From NCBI GenBank assembly GCA_009773315.1, contig WRPE01000005.1, positions 26,767-90,766 on the forward strand: a DNA stretch of 64,000 nucleotides, given 5' to 3'. Shown here in pieces: positions 39,212 to 48,482 of this stretch (position 1 is the first letter of the stretch; every line of letters starts with the position of its first letter). The DNA is from Syntrophaceae bacterium (GTDB taxonomy: Bacteria > Desulfobacterota > Syntrophia > Syntrophales > Smithellaceae). The translations under genes were made by a program, and so were the position numbers. The notes beneath the pieces are model-generated. The model did no database searches. It was given only the letters and a program-made list of their open reading frames with translations, and was not told the DNA's origin.

Positions 39212-40534
39212 TTATTGTGGCCTGTGCGGTTTTTCATGCAGTCTTTTGACTAAATCGGCATACGCCTTGTAAAATAAAGCCTCCGGCATTTTTGTTTTCG
39301 TCACGGCATTGGTGAATGTATAATAATCCAAATCGAAAATGACAATCTCTTTTTTTATCTCATCATAGAGCGTCGTCCCCGGGATCGGCGTGAGAATGGA
39401 TAGGACGGGAATTTCAATTTTATGGGTTACAATGAAATTCTCCAATTTTTCAAAATCATTCTCCGAATACTGGGGCGCCACGATAAAATCACCAACGATG
39501 ACAATGCCCAGATCGTGCAGAATCTCAATGGCCTGACGGATAACGTGACCCTGGTATTTCTTGTTGTAGGCTTGCAGGCGCTCATCTTGAACATCCTCAA
39601 AGCCCACCACCACGGCATAGAGGCCCGCCTCTTTCCATTTTGCAAGCAGATCGGGATGTTTGACGATGGTGTCGGCGCGGACGTCGGCAAAGAATTTTTT
39701 ACGGATACCGGCTTTCAGAATTTTCCCGCAAAGTTCGGATGCCTGCGCCGCATTGCCAAATGTGTTGGCATCCACCATCCGGATGAAAGGAATATCGCCG
39801 AGCGTCTGGATATCGCGAAGGACGGCATCGGGCCCATGCGTCAGATATTTTCCGCCGGTGATCCCCGGAATGGTGCAGAAAGAGCAGTTATGCGTGCAGC
39901 CGTATGCCGTGATGACAAAGCCCATCGCCAGCCCCAACTGTTCCAGATAATACTGGCTGCGGTATTTGGCAACCAGATCATAACGGGGCGCGACATCTTC
40001 CATTAAATCGGTCTTACTGAATTGCCGCGGTTTATATGACAAGTGTTTTCCCGGCGACGTACGGGCGACTCCGGCAATGCCGCAGCCGTTCTCACCTGCG
40101 GCCAGACGGTCGATCAATTCCGAAAAACTCTTTTTGCCCAAACCCACAACGATGTAATCAAACTCGGCGCTGTTGAAATCATGCGGATTATACGTCGCAT
40201 GGTTGCCGCCGACAACAATGAACGCCTTGCATTGCTTACGGATCTTCGCCGCATAACGGATAACGGTGTTGGCCTCACACGTCAGCGAGGTAAACCCGAC
40301 AACATCCGGCTGGAATTGATCGAAGGTTTTCCAGAAAGCGTCCTCATTTTCACACTTCCCATCAAATATCTGAACATCATGCTCGGATAGAGGTCCAGCC
40401 AGAACTTCCAGATTAAATGGCTCGCCTTTGAATATCTGTTTGAGAGACGTAATGCCGTATTCTTCTTCCGGGATGCTGCGGCCGCAGTTAGGAGGATTCA
40501 TTAGCATGATTTTCATTTTTTGCTTCTTCGGCAT
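39212..40534 (-). CDS. B12-binding-domain radical SAM protein
   Basis: N-terminal cobalamin-binding-like domain, TAYGCTHNCSFCTIPG (CxxxCxxC); ORF-track start overlaps tRNA, so internal start chosen (MPKKQKMKIML). Confidence 0.9.
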   Translation of the reverse strand: MPKKQKMKIMLMNPPNCGRSIPEEEYGITSLKQIFKGEPFNLEVLAGPLSEHDVQIFDGKCENEDAFWKTFDQFQPDVVGFTSLTCEANTVIRYAAKIRKQCKAFIVVGGNHATYNPHDFNSAEFDYIVVGLGKKSFSELIDRLAAGENGCGIAGVARTSPGKHLSYKPRQFSKTDLMEDVAPRYDLVAKYRSQYYLEQLGLAMGFVITAYGCTHNCSFCTIPGITGGKYLTHGPDAVLRDIQTLGDIPFIRMVDANTFGNAAQASELCGKILKAGIRKKFFADVRADTIVKHPDLLAKWKEAGLYAVVVGFEDVQDERLQAYNKKYQGHVIRQAIEILHDLGIVIVGDFIVAPQYSENDFEKLENFIVTHKIEIPVLSILTPIPGTTLYDEIKKEIVIFDLDYYTFTNAVTKTKMPEALFYKAYADLVKRLHEKPHRPQ

Positions 40535-40591
40535 AACTGAAAATTTTAAAATAATTCCTTTTTTGTGGACAAATGTGGACAAAACAAAAAT

Positions 40592-40611
40592 GGGCTCCAT
40601 CTCTGGAGCCC
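40592..40611 (-). terminator. Rho-independent terminator after tRNA-Phe
   Basis: GGGCTCCAGAGATGGAGCCC followed by ATTTTTGTTTT on the minus strand. Confidence 0.85.
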
Positions 40612-40618
40612 TTATTCC

Positions 40619-40694
40619 TGGTGGGCCAGGGCAGAATTGAACTGCCGACACTCGGATTTTCAGTCCGATGCTCTACCGACTGAGCTACCGGCCC
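40619..40694 (-). tRNA. tRNA-Phe (GAA)
   Basis: GGGCCGGTAGCTCAGTCGGTAGAGCATCGGACTGAAAATCCGAGTGTCGGCAGTTCAATTCTGCCCTGGCCCACCA cloverleaf; anticodon GAA; encoded CCA. Confidence 0.97.
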
Positions 40695-40752
40695 GCCTTG
40701 TTGATTAAACCTGTGAAAGGCAGGAAACGTCTATAAAATAAGGTTTCTTTTG

Positions 40753-41391
40753 TCAAGGTATTTTTTGGCCGTCCGCCCCCGTTGCCTCTTCAGGGGACGG
40801 CGTTTCCGGCTTTTTCACTTCCGGACGTGAAAAGTTCCCGGATGTGTCGCCAAACTGAATGGGGCTTTCCGCCACAGGTTTGGAATCGGGAATGGTAATT
40901 CCGGGAGCACTCCCCTGCGGATCGCGAATAATAACCACTGTGCCGGCGATTTTGTCATGCCATCCCTGCTTCTTTTTGTCAAAAGCAGCCCAGATATAAC
41001 CAAGAGGCACTGTAAATAATAAGCTGGAAAACAGATAGCCCACCGATCTTAAAAAAGCGATGCCGAAAGAAATCGGACTACCGTCGGCGGATACAACCTG
41101 CAGGCCTAGTAACTTTTTGCCAGGCGTCCGGCCATTCAGGCCATGAAAATATGTAAAATAAGCGATAAAGGGCAAAACGTATAATGCCGAGATGACAATT
41201 CCAATTGAACCAAAACGGTCAAGGTTAGTCAGTTTGTCAATCCAGATCTGACTGTCACTGGACATCACTCCGGAAAAATAAGCAAGACCGGCCACAATTG
41301 CCAGAACAATAAAAACAGCACCGATGATGACTCCGTCAATGGAATAGGCCACCAAGCGCCGCCAGAAACCCGCGAATTGGTATGTCGTCAT
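40753..41391 (-). CDS. RDD-family membrane protein
   Basis: GFWRRLVAYSIDGVIIGAVF, NGRTPGKKLLGLQVVSADG motifs. Confidence 0.9.
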   Translation of the reverse strand: MTTYQFAGFWRRLVAYSIDGVIIGAVFIVLAIVAGLAYFSGVMSSDSQIWIDKLTNLDRFGSIGIVISALYVLPFIAYFTYFHGLNGRTPGKKLLGLQVVSADGSPISFGIAFLRSVGYLFSSLLFTVPLGYIWAAFDKKKQGWHDKIAGTVVIIRDPQGSAPGITIPDSKPVAESPIQFGDTSGNFSRPEVKKPETPSPEEATGADGQKIP

Positions 41392-42203
41392 TTTTCTTCC
41401 TCTCCTGCTCCTTGGCTGAATATGCCTTTTTCATACTGGATAATGGACAAAATCGCCGCTGCCGCTGTTTCCACCTTTAAGATTCGCTTGCCGAGACTCA
41501 CCGAAATAAAATCTGACTCCTTGGCCTTGGCGACTTCATCCCGGGACAACCCGCCTTCGGGGCCCACGACGATAAAATAACGCACAACCATTTCAAACCT
41601 TTGATTATTTAACACATCCCTGATGTTTTGTTGATCTTCTTCTTCCCAAAAAATCAATTTCCGGGCGTCGGCTGTTGCCCTCAGGAGCATATCGGCAAAA
41701 GATAAAACCGGCTCTATGGCGGCCACATGAGGACTGCGCGAGCAGCGAGCCGCTTCCTGGACAATTTTTTGCCAGCGGGTGACTTTTGCTCCCGCTTTCT
41801 CTCCTTCGATCCGGCTGACCGAGCGGGCGGCTGTAAAAGGGATAATGACATCCGCACCCAATTCAGCGGCCGTTTTGACGATCAGATCCATTTTCCCCGC
41901 TTTCGGAATCGCCTGGGCCAGCGTAATGCTGATTTTTTTATCCGCCTGCGGAATTTGCGCTCCCAGACAAACATTCACGCCGGAAGCGCTGAAATCTTCA
42001 ATTCGCGCTTCAAACTCATGTCCAAAGCCGTCGAAGATAATGATCTTGTCGCCGGATTTGAGGCGCAGAACCGTTTTTAAATACCGGAGATTATCCGTGC
42101 CCGGCAGGCAGGTTGTCGCATTTTGCAGCGTTTCGGAACTGTATATTCGGGGCAGAGTCAAAGCCAAACACTTCCCTTGAAAGATTTTACTGCCTGCAAA
42201 CAA
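41388..42203 (-). CDS. rsmE: 16S rRNA (uracil(1498)-N(3))-methyltransferase
   Basis: QAIPKAGKMDLIVKTAAELGADVIIPF, RWQKIVQEAARCSRS, VVGPEGGLSRDEV, SLGKRILKVETAAAAIL. Confidence 0.95.
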   Translation of the reverse strand: MFAGSKIFQGKCLALTLPRIYSSETLQNATTCLPGTDNLRYLKTVLRLKSGDKIIIFDGFGHEFEARIEDFSASGVNVCLGAQIPQADKKISITLAQAIPKAGKMDLIVKTAAELGADVIIPFTAARSVSRIEGEKAGAKVTRWQKIVQEAARCSRSPHVAAIEPVLSFADMLLRATADARKLIFWEEEDQQNIRDVLNNQRFEMVVRYFIVVGPEGGLSRDEVAKAKESDFISVSLGKRILKVETAAAAILSIIQYEKGIFSQGAGEEEK

Positions 42204-43157
42204 TCAGGATGTCACCTCTGCTCGATTCCTTTTCAGCACGAAACAGACCCATTCTTTTTCAGTGAGTTTATTGTGCACCACCAGCGGCGCGACGATGAAA
42301 TACTCCTCGATTGCGGGGATATCAGGCTCGATGATCCCGGAAATAATCAGATAGCCGCCAGGCATTAACAGCTGAACCAGATGCGCATGCAGTTTCAACA
42401 GCATTTTAGCTGTCAGATTGGCAATGATCAGATTGCGCGGTTGGCTGATTTGCGCCGCGTCTTCATTCAATATTCGCAAACGGTCGGACACCGCGTTGAT
42501 GACAGCGTTTTCGGCCGCAATTTCCGTCGCCTTGGAATCGTTGTCCACGCAAACCACATCCCCAGCGCCCATCTTAGCGGCGGTAATGCCCAGGATGCCC
42601 GTGCCGCAGCCGACATCGAGCACTTTCCATTCCGTAATGGAACGATCCTTCAAAATAACATCTTCAATGGCTTCCATACACATGCGTGTGGAAGCATGCT
42701 GGCCGGTGCCGAAAGCCATGCCCGGATCAATTTCCACCACAATATCGCGACTGTCAGGCGTATATCTTTCCCAGGTTGGTTTGACAACGATATTCTTACA
42801 GACGCGAATCGGTTTGAAATATTTTTTCCACTGTTCGCCCCAGTCCGGATCGGCAATGATCTCGGTCGAAAGGGAAGGCGCGCTGACATCAGGGAAAATC
42901 TCTTCAAGACTTTTCAAATATTTGCGCACATTGTAAATCCGCTTTTCGCTGCGGATATCAGCGGGAAAAAAGGCTTGAATCACTTCAACGCCCTCCGGCT
43001 CTGGAAAATCAGTCGCACCGGGCGGCAATAGCGATTCGGAGAACACACCCTGCGCGCCGGTTTCCTCCAAAAAATTGCTTAGAGCATCGACCAGATCCGC
43101 AGGCGCTGTTATTTCAATTTTCAGCCATTTTTCCGGTTCTTTGGGAGTCATGTTCAA
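42204..43157 (-). CDS. prmA: 50S ribosomal protein L11 methyltransferase
   Basis: DWGEQWKKYFKPI, DPGMAFGTGQHASTRMCMEAIE, VLDVGCGTGILGITAAKMGA; adjacent rsmE. Confidence 0.95.
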   Translation of the reverse strand: MNMTPKEPEKWLKIEITAPADLVDALSNFLEETGAQGVFSESLLPPGATDFPEPEGVEVIQAFFPADIRSEKRIYNVRKYLKSLEEIFPDVSAPSLSTEIIADPDWGEQWKKYFKPIRVCKNIVVKPTWERYTPDSRDIVVEIDPGMAFGTGQHASTRMCMEAIEDVILKDRSITEWKVLDVGCGTGILGITAAKMGAGDVVCVDNDSKATEIAAENAVINAVSDRLRILNEDAAQISQPRNLIIANLTAKMLLKLHAHLVQLLMPGGYLIISGIIEPDIPAIEEYFIVAPLVVHNKLTEKEWVCFVLKRNRAEVTS

Positions 43158-43180
43158 CCTTAATTGCCCTTGGAAATTAT

Positions 43181-43281
43181 TAATTCCGCTGTTGCGGGAC
43201 GAGCGTCAATTCTCCGCAACTTGCTGCGATATAATGACGTTCATTTCATACCTCGACAGCGAGCTCGCGAGGTGGTTGATT
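43181..43281 (-). repeat. Dispersed ~100-bp intergenic repeat, copy 2 (inverted)
   Basis: Reverse complement closely matches 8470..8572. Confidence 0.9.
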
Positions 43282-43566
43282 AATTGGTCATTCCTATAAC
43301 CTGTTTTTGTTAATATATCAAGCCGCGTCCCAGAAAAGGCACGGATTGATATCTTGACAAATTTTTTTTGAAAGCTTATGCTGCAACTGGTAATACCATC
43401 AGCCACCTGAGCAAAAGATGGATCTATTAAGAGCTTTGCACAACCACATAAAACTAACAATTTTGTCATTCCCGCGTAGTTTGTCAAAGGAGAAAAATAT
43501 CTCCACAACATGATCAATCAGGAAGGATAGCCGGTTTACGGCGCCGTCCTCACAGGAGAGGTCTCT

Positions 43567-43818
43567 ATGCTAAACCCTTTAAAATCCGAACATGCCATCA
43601 AAGAACCCTCAGGATTATCCGACCGCATCCAATGGTTGAGGGATTATTATTTCCGTGGAACCGAACGGGCCTGGAATTGAGGCGTCTTTAACAGCTATGA
43701 CCGTTATCGGGGCGTCAAGTTGGGCACGCTGGATATTGACTGGGTCTACAATTCCATCTCGCCCAATCACGGACAGATTTACCCGCCGGTGCCTCTGGAA
43801 GCAGTCGCCAATTTCTAA
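43567..43818 (+). pseudogene. Short remnant with in-frame TGA, possibly of a glycyl-radical (PFL-like) enzyme
   Basis: MLNPLKSEHAIKEPSGLSDRIQWLRDYYFRGTERAWN-TGA-GVFNSYDRYRGVKLGTLDIDWVYNSISPNHGQIYPPVPLEAVANF*; too short and interrupted. Confidence 0.4.
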
Positions 43819-43847
43819 AAAGTGTGTTTATGGCGCTGTCTTAGGTT

Positions 43848-44501
43848 TTAAAAATAGAACTGAACACCCGCCTGAACAGCATGGGTTTGAATGGGATCCC
43901 CATGGAGGGGTACCCCGCCTGTTTCAAAATCCGGGCCGCTCATTCCCATGAAACGGTATCCCAGAAGCAGTCGCCATGCGTCAGAAAGGGCGTAGGAAAC
44001 GCCGGTCATGAGTTTGTATGTAAAGAGCTTATTGCTGCCATTGGTCGGAGGGAAACCGGCCAGAGTGATATCATGGGCCTCGAAAAGGACGACGCCCAGT
44101 CCTGCTCCCACATACGGCCTGAGTTTGACACCGGTGGGGATGTCATAAAATAAATTCATCGTCGCTCCCCACAGGTCATAGTAACCCGACATATCGCCGC
44201 CACCTCCGGCGAAACGGATGTCTTTCACATCATTCCGGCCGTACATGACCTCTCCTTCAACCCGGAAATCACTGTATCGATACCCCAGGCCTCCGCCGAT
44301 TCCAACGCCCCATTTTGTCTTGGTCTCAGCAGGTGAAAGGCCCGGCGAGGTGGTTTCTACAGAAAAAGGGTAAACGGCGGACGGGGTAAACGAGAGGTAA
44401 AACCCGGTTGGCGGGGCATCCCCCTTTCCCTGACCAGCCCACAACACCCCTGTCGTCAACAAGACAAGAAGCCCCGACATGACAATCACATAGATTCTCA
44501 A
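43848..44501 (-). CDS. Outer-membrane beta-barrel protein
   Basis: Signal peptide; VGIGGGLGYRYSDFRVEGEVMYGRND, LRPYVGAGLGVVLFE, YRFMGM, C-terminal aromatic VQFYF. Confidence 0.85.
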   Translation of the reverse strand: MRIYVIVMSGLLVLLTTGVLWAGQGKGDAPPTGFYLSFTPSAVYPFSVETTSPGLSPAETKTKWGVGIGGGLGYRYSDFRVEGEVMYGRNDVKDIRFAGGGGDMSGYYDLWGATMNLFYDIPTGVKLRPYVGAGLGVVLFEAHDITLAGFPPTNGSNKLFTYKLMTGVSYALSDAWRLLLGYRFMGMSGPDFETGGVPLHGDPIQTHAVQAGVQFYF

Positions 44502-44597
44502 AACTTTCTTCTCGCTTTCTTTATATAAAAAACGTTCGCCTTCGCTTCACCCGGTGGAGACAATGCGATGCATTACTTGTCTTCAGAGATTGTGATC

Positions 44598-45182
44598 CTA
44601 ACCTGTCTTGAATATTCCTTCCATGGCAATTTCAACAATGCTTTTTCTCGATGAAGGAAATTCCCGTTCCTGGAGATATCCGGGCAAATCTTCTTTTTTG
44701 CCTTTTTTGCCCACTGCGATCATGGCCTCAACCTGATATTCATCCGATATGCGCAAGACTTCTTTTGCCTTGTCATAATCAAAACCCTGCATACCATGAA
44801 CCACTAAGCCTTTCAACGATCCCTGCAAGGCAAGACTGACCCAGGCAGCGCCTGTATCATATGTATGAGTGCGGGCGGGTTTACCGGAATCAAAAGTGGT
44901 TTTGGAAATCACAACGATCAGCGCGGCAGCGTTTTTTGCCCAGACTTGATTTCCTTCGTTCATCAGGTTAAAAAATGTATCCCAGTGCGGAGTATTTCTG
45001 CGTGCATAGATAAAACGCCAGGGCTGATTATTGTTGGCTGATGGCGCCCAGCGCGCCGCTTCAAAGAGCGACAGGAGCGTTGCCTCATCGATTTCCTCGC
45101 CGGACATCGCCCGGGGAGACCAACGGCTGAGAAAGAGTTCATCAACATCATTTTCCCGTTTTCTAAAATCATGAATGTTCAT
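44598..45182 (-). CDS. Nitroreductase-family protein
   Basis: RWSPRAMSGEEIDEATLLSLFEAARWAPSANNNQPWRFIYARR motif. Confidence 0.93.
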   Translation of the reverse strand: MNIHDFRKRENDVDELFLSRWSPRAMSGEEIDEATLLSLFEAARWAPSANNNQPWRFIYARRNTPHWDTFFNLMNEGNQVWAKNAAALIVVISKTTFDSGKPARTHTYDTGAAWVSLALQGSLKGLVVHGMQGFDYDKAKEVLRISDEYQVEAMIAVGKKGKKEDLPGYLQEREFPSSRKSIVEIAMEGIFKTG

Positions 45183-45407
45183 AAATCACCTCTTTTTTTC
45201 ATGGGTTTCTGTTATCTAAATATTTTTTTATAGCTGCTTGATTTTAAATGGATTTCATCCAGCCGGTTCCAGCAGCGCGGCAATACCTTTGAGCATTCTG
45301 ACGACTTTTTCTTTCATGATCATGGACTTTTAAAAATAATTGAGGCGGTGCTTGACATTCTGGTTTGAAAACTATATAAAGCTCAACTTACTTAAACGGC
45401 CAACGAC

Positions 45408-45483
45408 GTCCCCATCGTCTAGTGGCCTAGGACACGGGCCTTTCACGCCTGTAACCGGGGTTCGACTCCCCGTGGGGACGCCA
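45408..45483 (+). tRNA. tRNA-Glu (TTC)
   Basis: GTCCCCATCGTCTAGTGGCCTAGGACACGGGCCTTTCACGCCTGTAACCGGGGTTCGACTCCCCGTGGGGACGCCA; anticodon TTC. Confidence 0.97.
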
Positions 45484-45490
45484 AGATAAT

Positions 45491-45527
45491 AAAAAAGGCA
45501 AACTGAATTTTTCAGTTTGCCTTTTTT
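45491..45527. terminator. Bidirectional terminator between tRNA-Glu and the convergent CDS
   Basis: AAAAAAGGCAAACTGAA-TTT-TTCAGTTTGCCTTTTTT. Confidence 0.9.
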
Positions 45528-45536
45528 ATTGGGAGA

Positions 45537-45941
45537 TTATTCCGCCGGGGCTTCTTCTTTCTTTTTGCGAGGCTTCTTCGGAGCATCCCCTGCGGCTGCT
45601 TCAGCGGATTTCTTTTTGGGATCTTTTTCACCACCCGCTGCTTTCTTCTTCGGCTTGGATTCTTTTTCCGGCGCGACCTTGGCTTCCTTCGGCGCGGATT
45701 TTTCCGCCAGTTTCTTTTCTTTGGCCTGCTTCAATTCTTCGATCTTTACCGTTTTCTTATCAAAAGCGGCGATACGAATATTCGTTTCCCTGATTTGCGA
45801 TTTCAGATTTTTCACAAGAGGATCACTCTTTGTTTTTTCGCTCGCGACCCCTTGTCCGGCTAGTTTCGAGAGCCGCAGTTCCAGTTTCTTTTCTAATACT
45901 CGGCGTTGCTCGAGTCGCACGTCCTTATTTTTTGATGCCAT
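45537..45941 (-). CDS. Small charged Lys/Ala-rich protein of unknown function
   Basis: 134 aa; coiled-coil N-terminus and K/A/P-rich C-terminal tail (KKPRKKKEEAPAE). Confidence 0.7.
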   Translation of the reverse strand: MASKNKDVRLEQRRVLEKKLELRLSKLAGQGVASEKTKSDPLVKNLKSQIRETNIRIAAFDKKTVKIEELKQAKEKKLAEKSAPKEAKVAPEKESKPKKKAAGGEKDPKKKSAEAAAGDAPKKPRKKKEEAPAE

Positions 45942-46212
45942 TTTATCCTCCCTGAAATTTTAAAAATAAAATTGAATTGCACGGGAAAATAGCAATATTT
46001 TCATTGGAAAGCCATAAATATTTTCAGAAATCGTACTTGGAGAATCTAAAACTTCCCTGATTTTGGCAGACAGGGCTTTCAACAGAAACGGGTTGGGCAT
46101 AAATTCCCGGTAACCCTGCTCCAAGATGATGGAGCCCTTTATGTTAATACCTTTGTAAACAAAGAAACGACCGCCAATCATTGCCGCGATTGCCGTCCTT
46201 GCGCCTGGTAAT

Positions 46213-47376
46213 TCATCTTAGCCGCAACAAACCAATTGTCTCAATATGCTCAGTTTGTGCAAACATATCAAAAGATTGAAGGATTTGCAGATCGTAGCCA
46301 TGCTCGTTCAAAAACTTTACATCCCGCGCCTGCGTGGCCGGATTACAGGAAACATAAATAATATCCTTTGATTCCAAGCTGGAAATTGCGGTAAGCGTCT
46401 CCGGGCTCAAACCGGTGCGCGGCGGATCAAGAATGATTAAATCGACTGCATCCTTTTTACCGATCTGGTCTTTCAGCACCTCTTCAATATCACCGCAGAT
46501 AAACTCCGCGTTCAGTATCGCGTGTCTTTTGGCATTTATCCGCGCAAACTTGACAGATTTTTCATTGATTTCGACGCCAACCATACGCTGGGCATAAGGC
46601 GCCAGAAAAATCGAGAAAAGACCGGAACCACAGCAGGCGTCAATAATGGTCCCTCTTTTTTTTTCGCCGGCGAGACTGCAAACCTCTGCCACCATCCGGT
46701 CTGTCAAATACAAATTAGCTTGAAAAAAACCCGTACGGGGGACAAGAAATTCCCGGCCCTTTACCACACGCACGATGGCCTCATCGGTATAGCCCGCCGG
46801 TCCAGACCAAAATATCAAATCATCGTTATCGAATGAAATATCGCCTTTTCTCCTTGTATGTTGAATCTGTTCATTGATGGTTTCATCCATAATATCGCAG
46901 CGTTCAATATCCACGATTCTGCCGCCGGAAACATCCATAAAACCAAACTGGAAACCTCCGGCCGTTTTTGCGGCATGAAGCTGAGCCTTACCCCGATAGC
47001 CATAAATCCGAGGGGAATGAATGACCGCACTGCCCTGCGGCTGTAACATCCCACCGATTCTTGAAAAGGCTTCCGCAACCTGCTTTTGTTTGATTTTCAG
47101 CTGATATTCATAATCGATATGCTGATAGGAACAGCCGCCACACCGGCCATAATAACGGCAAAGCGGCTCCGTCCTTTGCGGTGACGGCTCGATGATTTTC
47201 AGCAACCGTCCCCGGGCAAATTTTTTCTTGCGCTCAACGATTTCAACCTCCACGATATCCTCAGGCGCAGCGAAAGGCACAAAAATAACAAACCCGTCCA
47301 GGCGCCCGACACCGTGACCGCCAAAAGCAACGGATTCAATTTCCAGAGTGAAACGATCTTTAATCTGCATAATCAT
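46213..47376 (-). CDS. Class I SAM-dependent RNA methyltransferase (RlmD/RumA/TrmA family)
   Basis: TRAM domain, CRYYGRCGGCSYQHIDYEYQLKIKQKQV cluster, DACCGSGLFSIFLA, LDPPRTGLS, YVSCNPATQARD. Confidence 0.93.
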   Translation of the reverse strand: MIMQIKDRFTLEIESVAFGGHGVGRLDGFVIFVPFAAPEDIVEVEIVERKKKFARGRLLKIIEPSPQRTEPLCRYYGRCGGCSYQHIDYEYQLKIKQKQVAEAFSRIGGMLQPQGSAVIHSPRIYGYRGKAQLHAAKTAGGFQFGFMDVSGGRIVDIERCDIMDETINEQIQHTRRKGDISFDNDDLIFWSGPAGYTDEAIVRVVKGREFLVPRTGFFQANLYLTDRMVAEVCSLAGEKKRGTIIDACCGSGLFSIFLAPYAQRMVGVEINEKSVKFARINAKRHAILNAEFICGDIEEVLKDQIGKKDAVDLIILDPPRTGLSPETLTAISSLESKDIIYVSCNPATQARDVKFLNEHGYDLQILQSFDMFAQTEHIETIGLLRLR

Positions 47377-47396
47377 CCTGTCTCATCCCATATCGT

Positions 47397-47519
47397 ATAC
47401 CATTTCGATTTCAAAGGATAACGCGGCGGCAAGGAGAAGGCTCCGCAAGCGTATTATTAATACGCTGAGGAAGCCGACGACGCGGCCAACAAAGTTAGCC
47501 AAAGAAAGCGAATTGGTAT
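47397..47519. mobile_element. MITE-like repeat with TIR ATACCATTTCG/CGAATTGGTAT
   Basis: Outer inverted repeat plus internal palindrome GCGTATTATTAATACGC at 47449..47465; intergenic. Confidence 0.5.
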
Positions 47520-47615
47520 TATATTCAAACGCCGGAGTCAAGAAAGGTCGTATTTTTCTTTACAACGCGATCTATTGTTGTTAATTAAATCCCACTAAAA
47601 AATCATAAGGAATTC

Positions 47616-48458
47616 ATGATGTGCGCTCAAAGAAACTCCATTTTGTGCCCCAACTGCCGCAAACTGATCAGTCTGGACGAACCGGCCTGCCCCTATTGCG
47701 GGCTCGTCCGTCCCGGCTTGCATGAAACCGCGGGGAAGCTTCGCAATATCCTTTTCGCCTTTGAACCGGTTAAAACAATCATCACTGTCAATATCGCTTT
47801 TTTTGTCCTGTCTTTGCTTCTGGATCTGGGCGGAATTTTTGCAGGAGGCAGTCCTTTTAGTTTCCTGTCCCCGTCCAATCAAAGCCTTTTGAGTTTAGGG
47901 GCAAGCGGCGCCATCCCTTTCTTTCTATATCATAATTACTGGAGCCTCTTTGCTGCTTCGTTTCTGCACGGCGGGATTTTACATATCGTTTTTAATATGA
48001 TGGCGCTTTATCAGCTCGGACCGTTTGTTCTGCGCGAATTCGGCCTCCATCGCTTCATGAACATCTACATTCTAACCGGCGTTGTCGGTTTTGCCGTTTC
48101 CGTGCTGGTCGGCGTCCGCTTTACGATCGGCGCGTCAGCCTCCATTTGCGGGCTGATCGGCGCAATTATTTATTTTGGGAAAAGCCGCGGCGGATCTTAC
48201 GGAGAAGCCATCTTCAAACAAGCGCTGGGCTGGGTGGTCGGCCTGATCATCTTCGGATTCATCTTCAGCGGCATCAATAACTGGGCACATGGCGGCGGGC
48301 TTCTGTCGGGGCTGCTTATGGCATATCTGATGGGTTACAACGACCGGAAGCCGGAAAGCGCCTGGAGTAAAATTCTGGCTTACGCCTGCGCCTTCATCAC
48401 CGCCGGCGTTTTAATCTGGGCGATTGGCTCTTCGATCTACACTAAATTCATGGCGTAA
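47616..48458 (+). CDS. Rhomboid family intramembrane serine protease with N-terminal zinc ribbon
   Basis: CPNCRKLISLDEPACPYCG; SFLHGGILHIVFNMMALYQLG, TIGASASICGLIGA (GxSx), INNWAHGGGLLSG. Confidence 0.92.
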   Translation: MMCAQRNSILCPNCRKLISLDEPACPYCGLVRPGLHETAGKLRNILFAFEPVKTIITVNIAFFVLSLLLDLGGIFAGGSPFSFLSPSNQSLLSLGASGAIPFFLYHNYWSLFAASFLHGGILHIVFNMMALYQLGPFVLREFGLHRFMNIYILTGVVGFAVSVLVGVRFTIGASASICGLIGAIIYFGKSRGGSYGEAIFKQALGWVVGLIIFGFIFSGINNWAHGGGLLSGLLMAYLMGYNDRKPESAWSKILAYACAFITAGVLIWAIGSSIYTKFMA

Positions 48459-48482
48459 ATATTGACAGATCAAAAACCCTGA

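Noticed and set aside
45960-46181. 73-aa minus-strand ORF
   Set aside because: No recognisable domain or clear translation signal; not supported enough to call.
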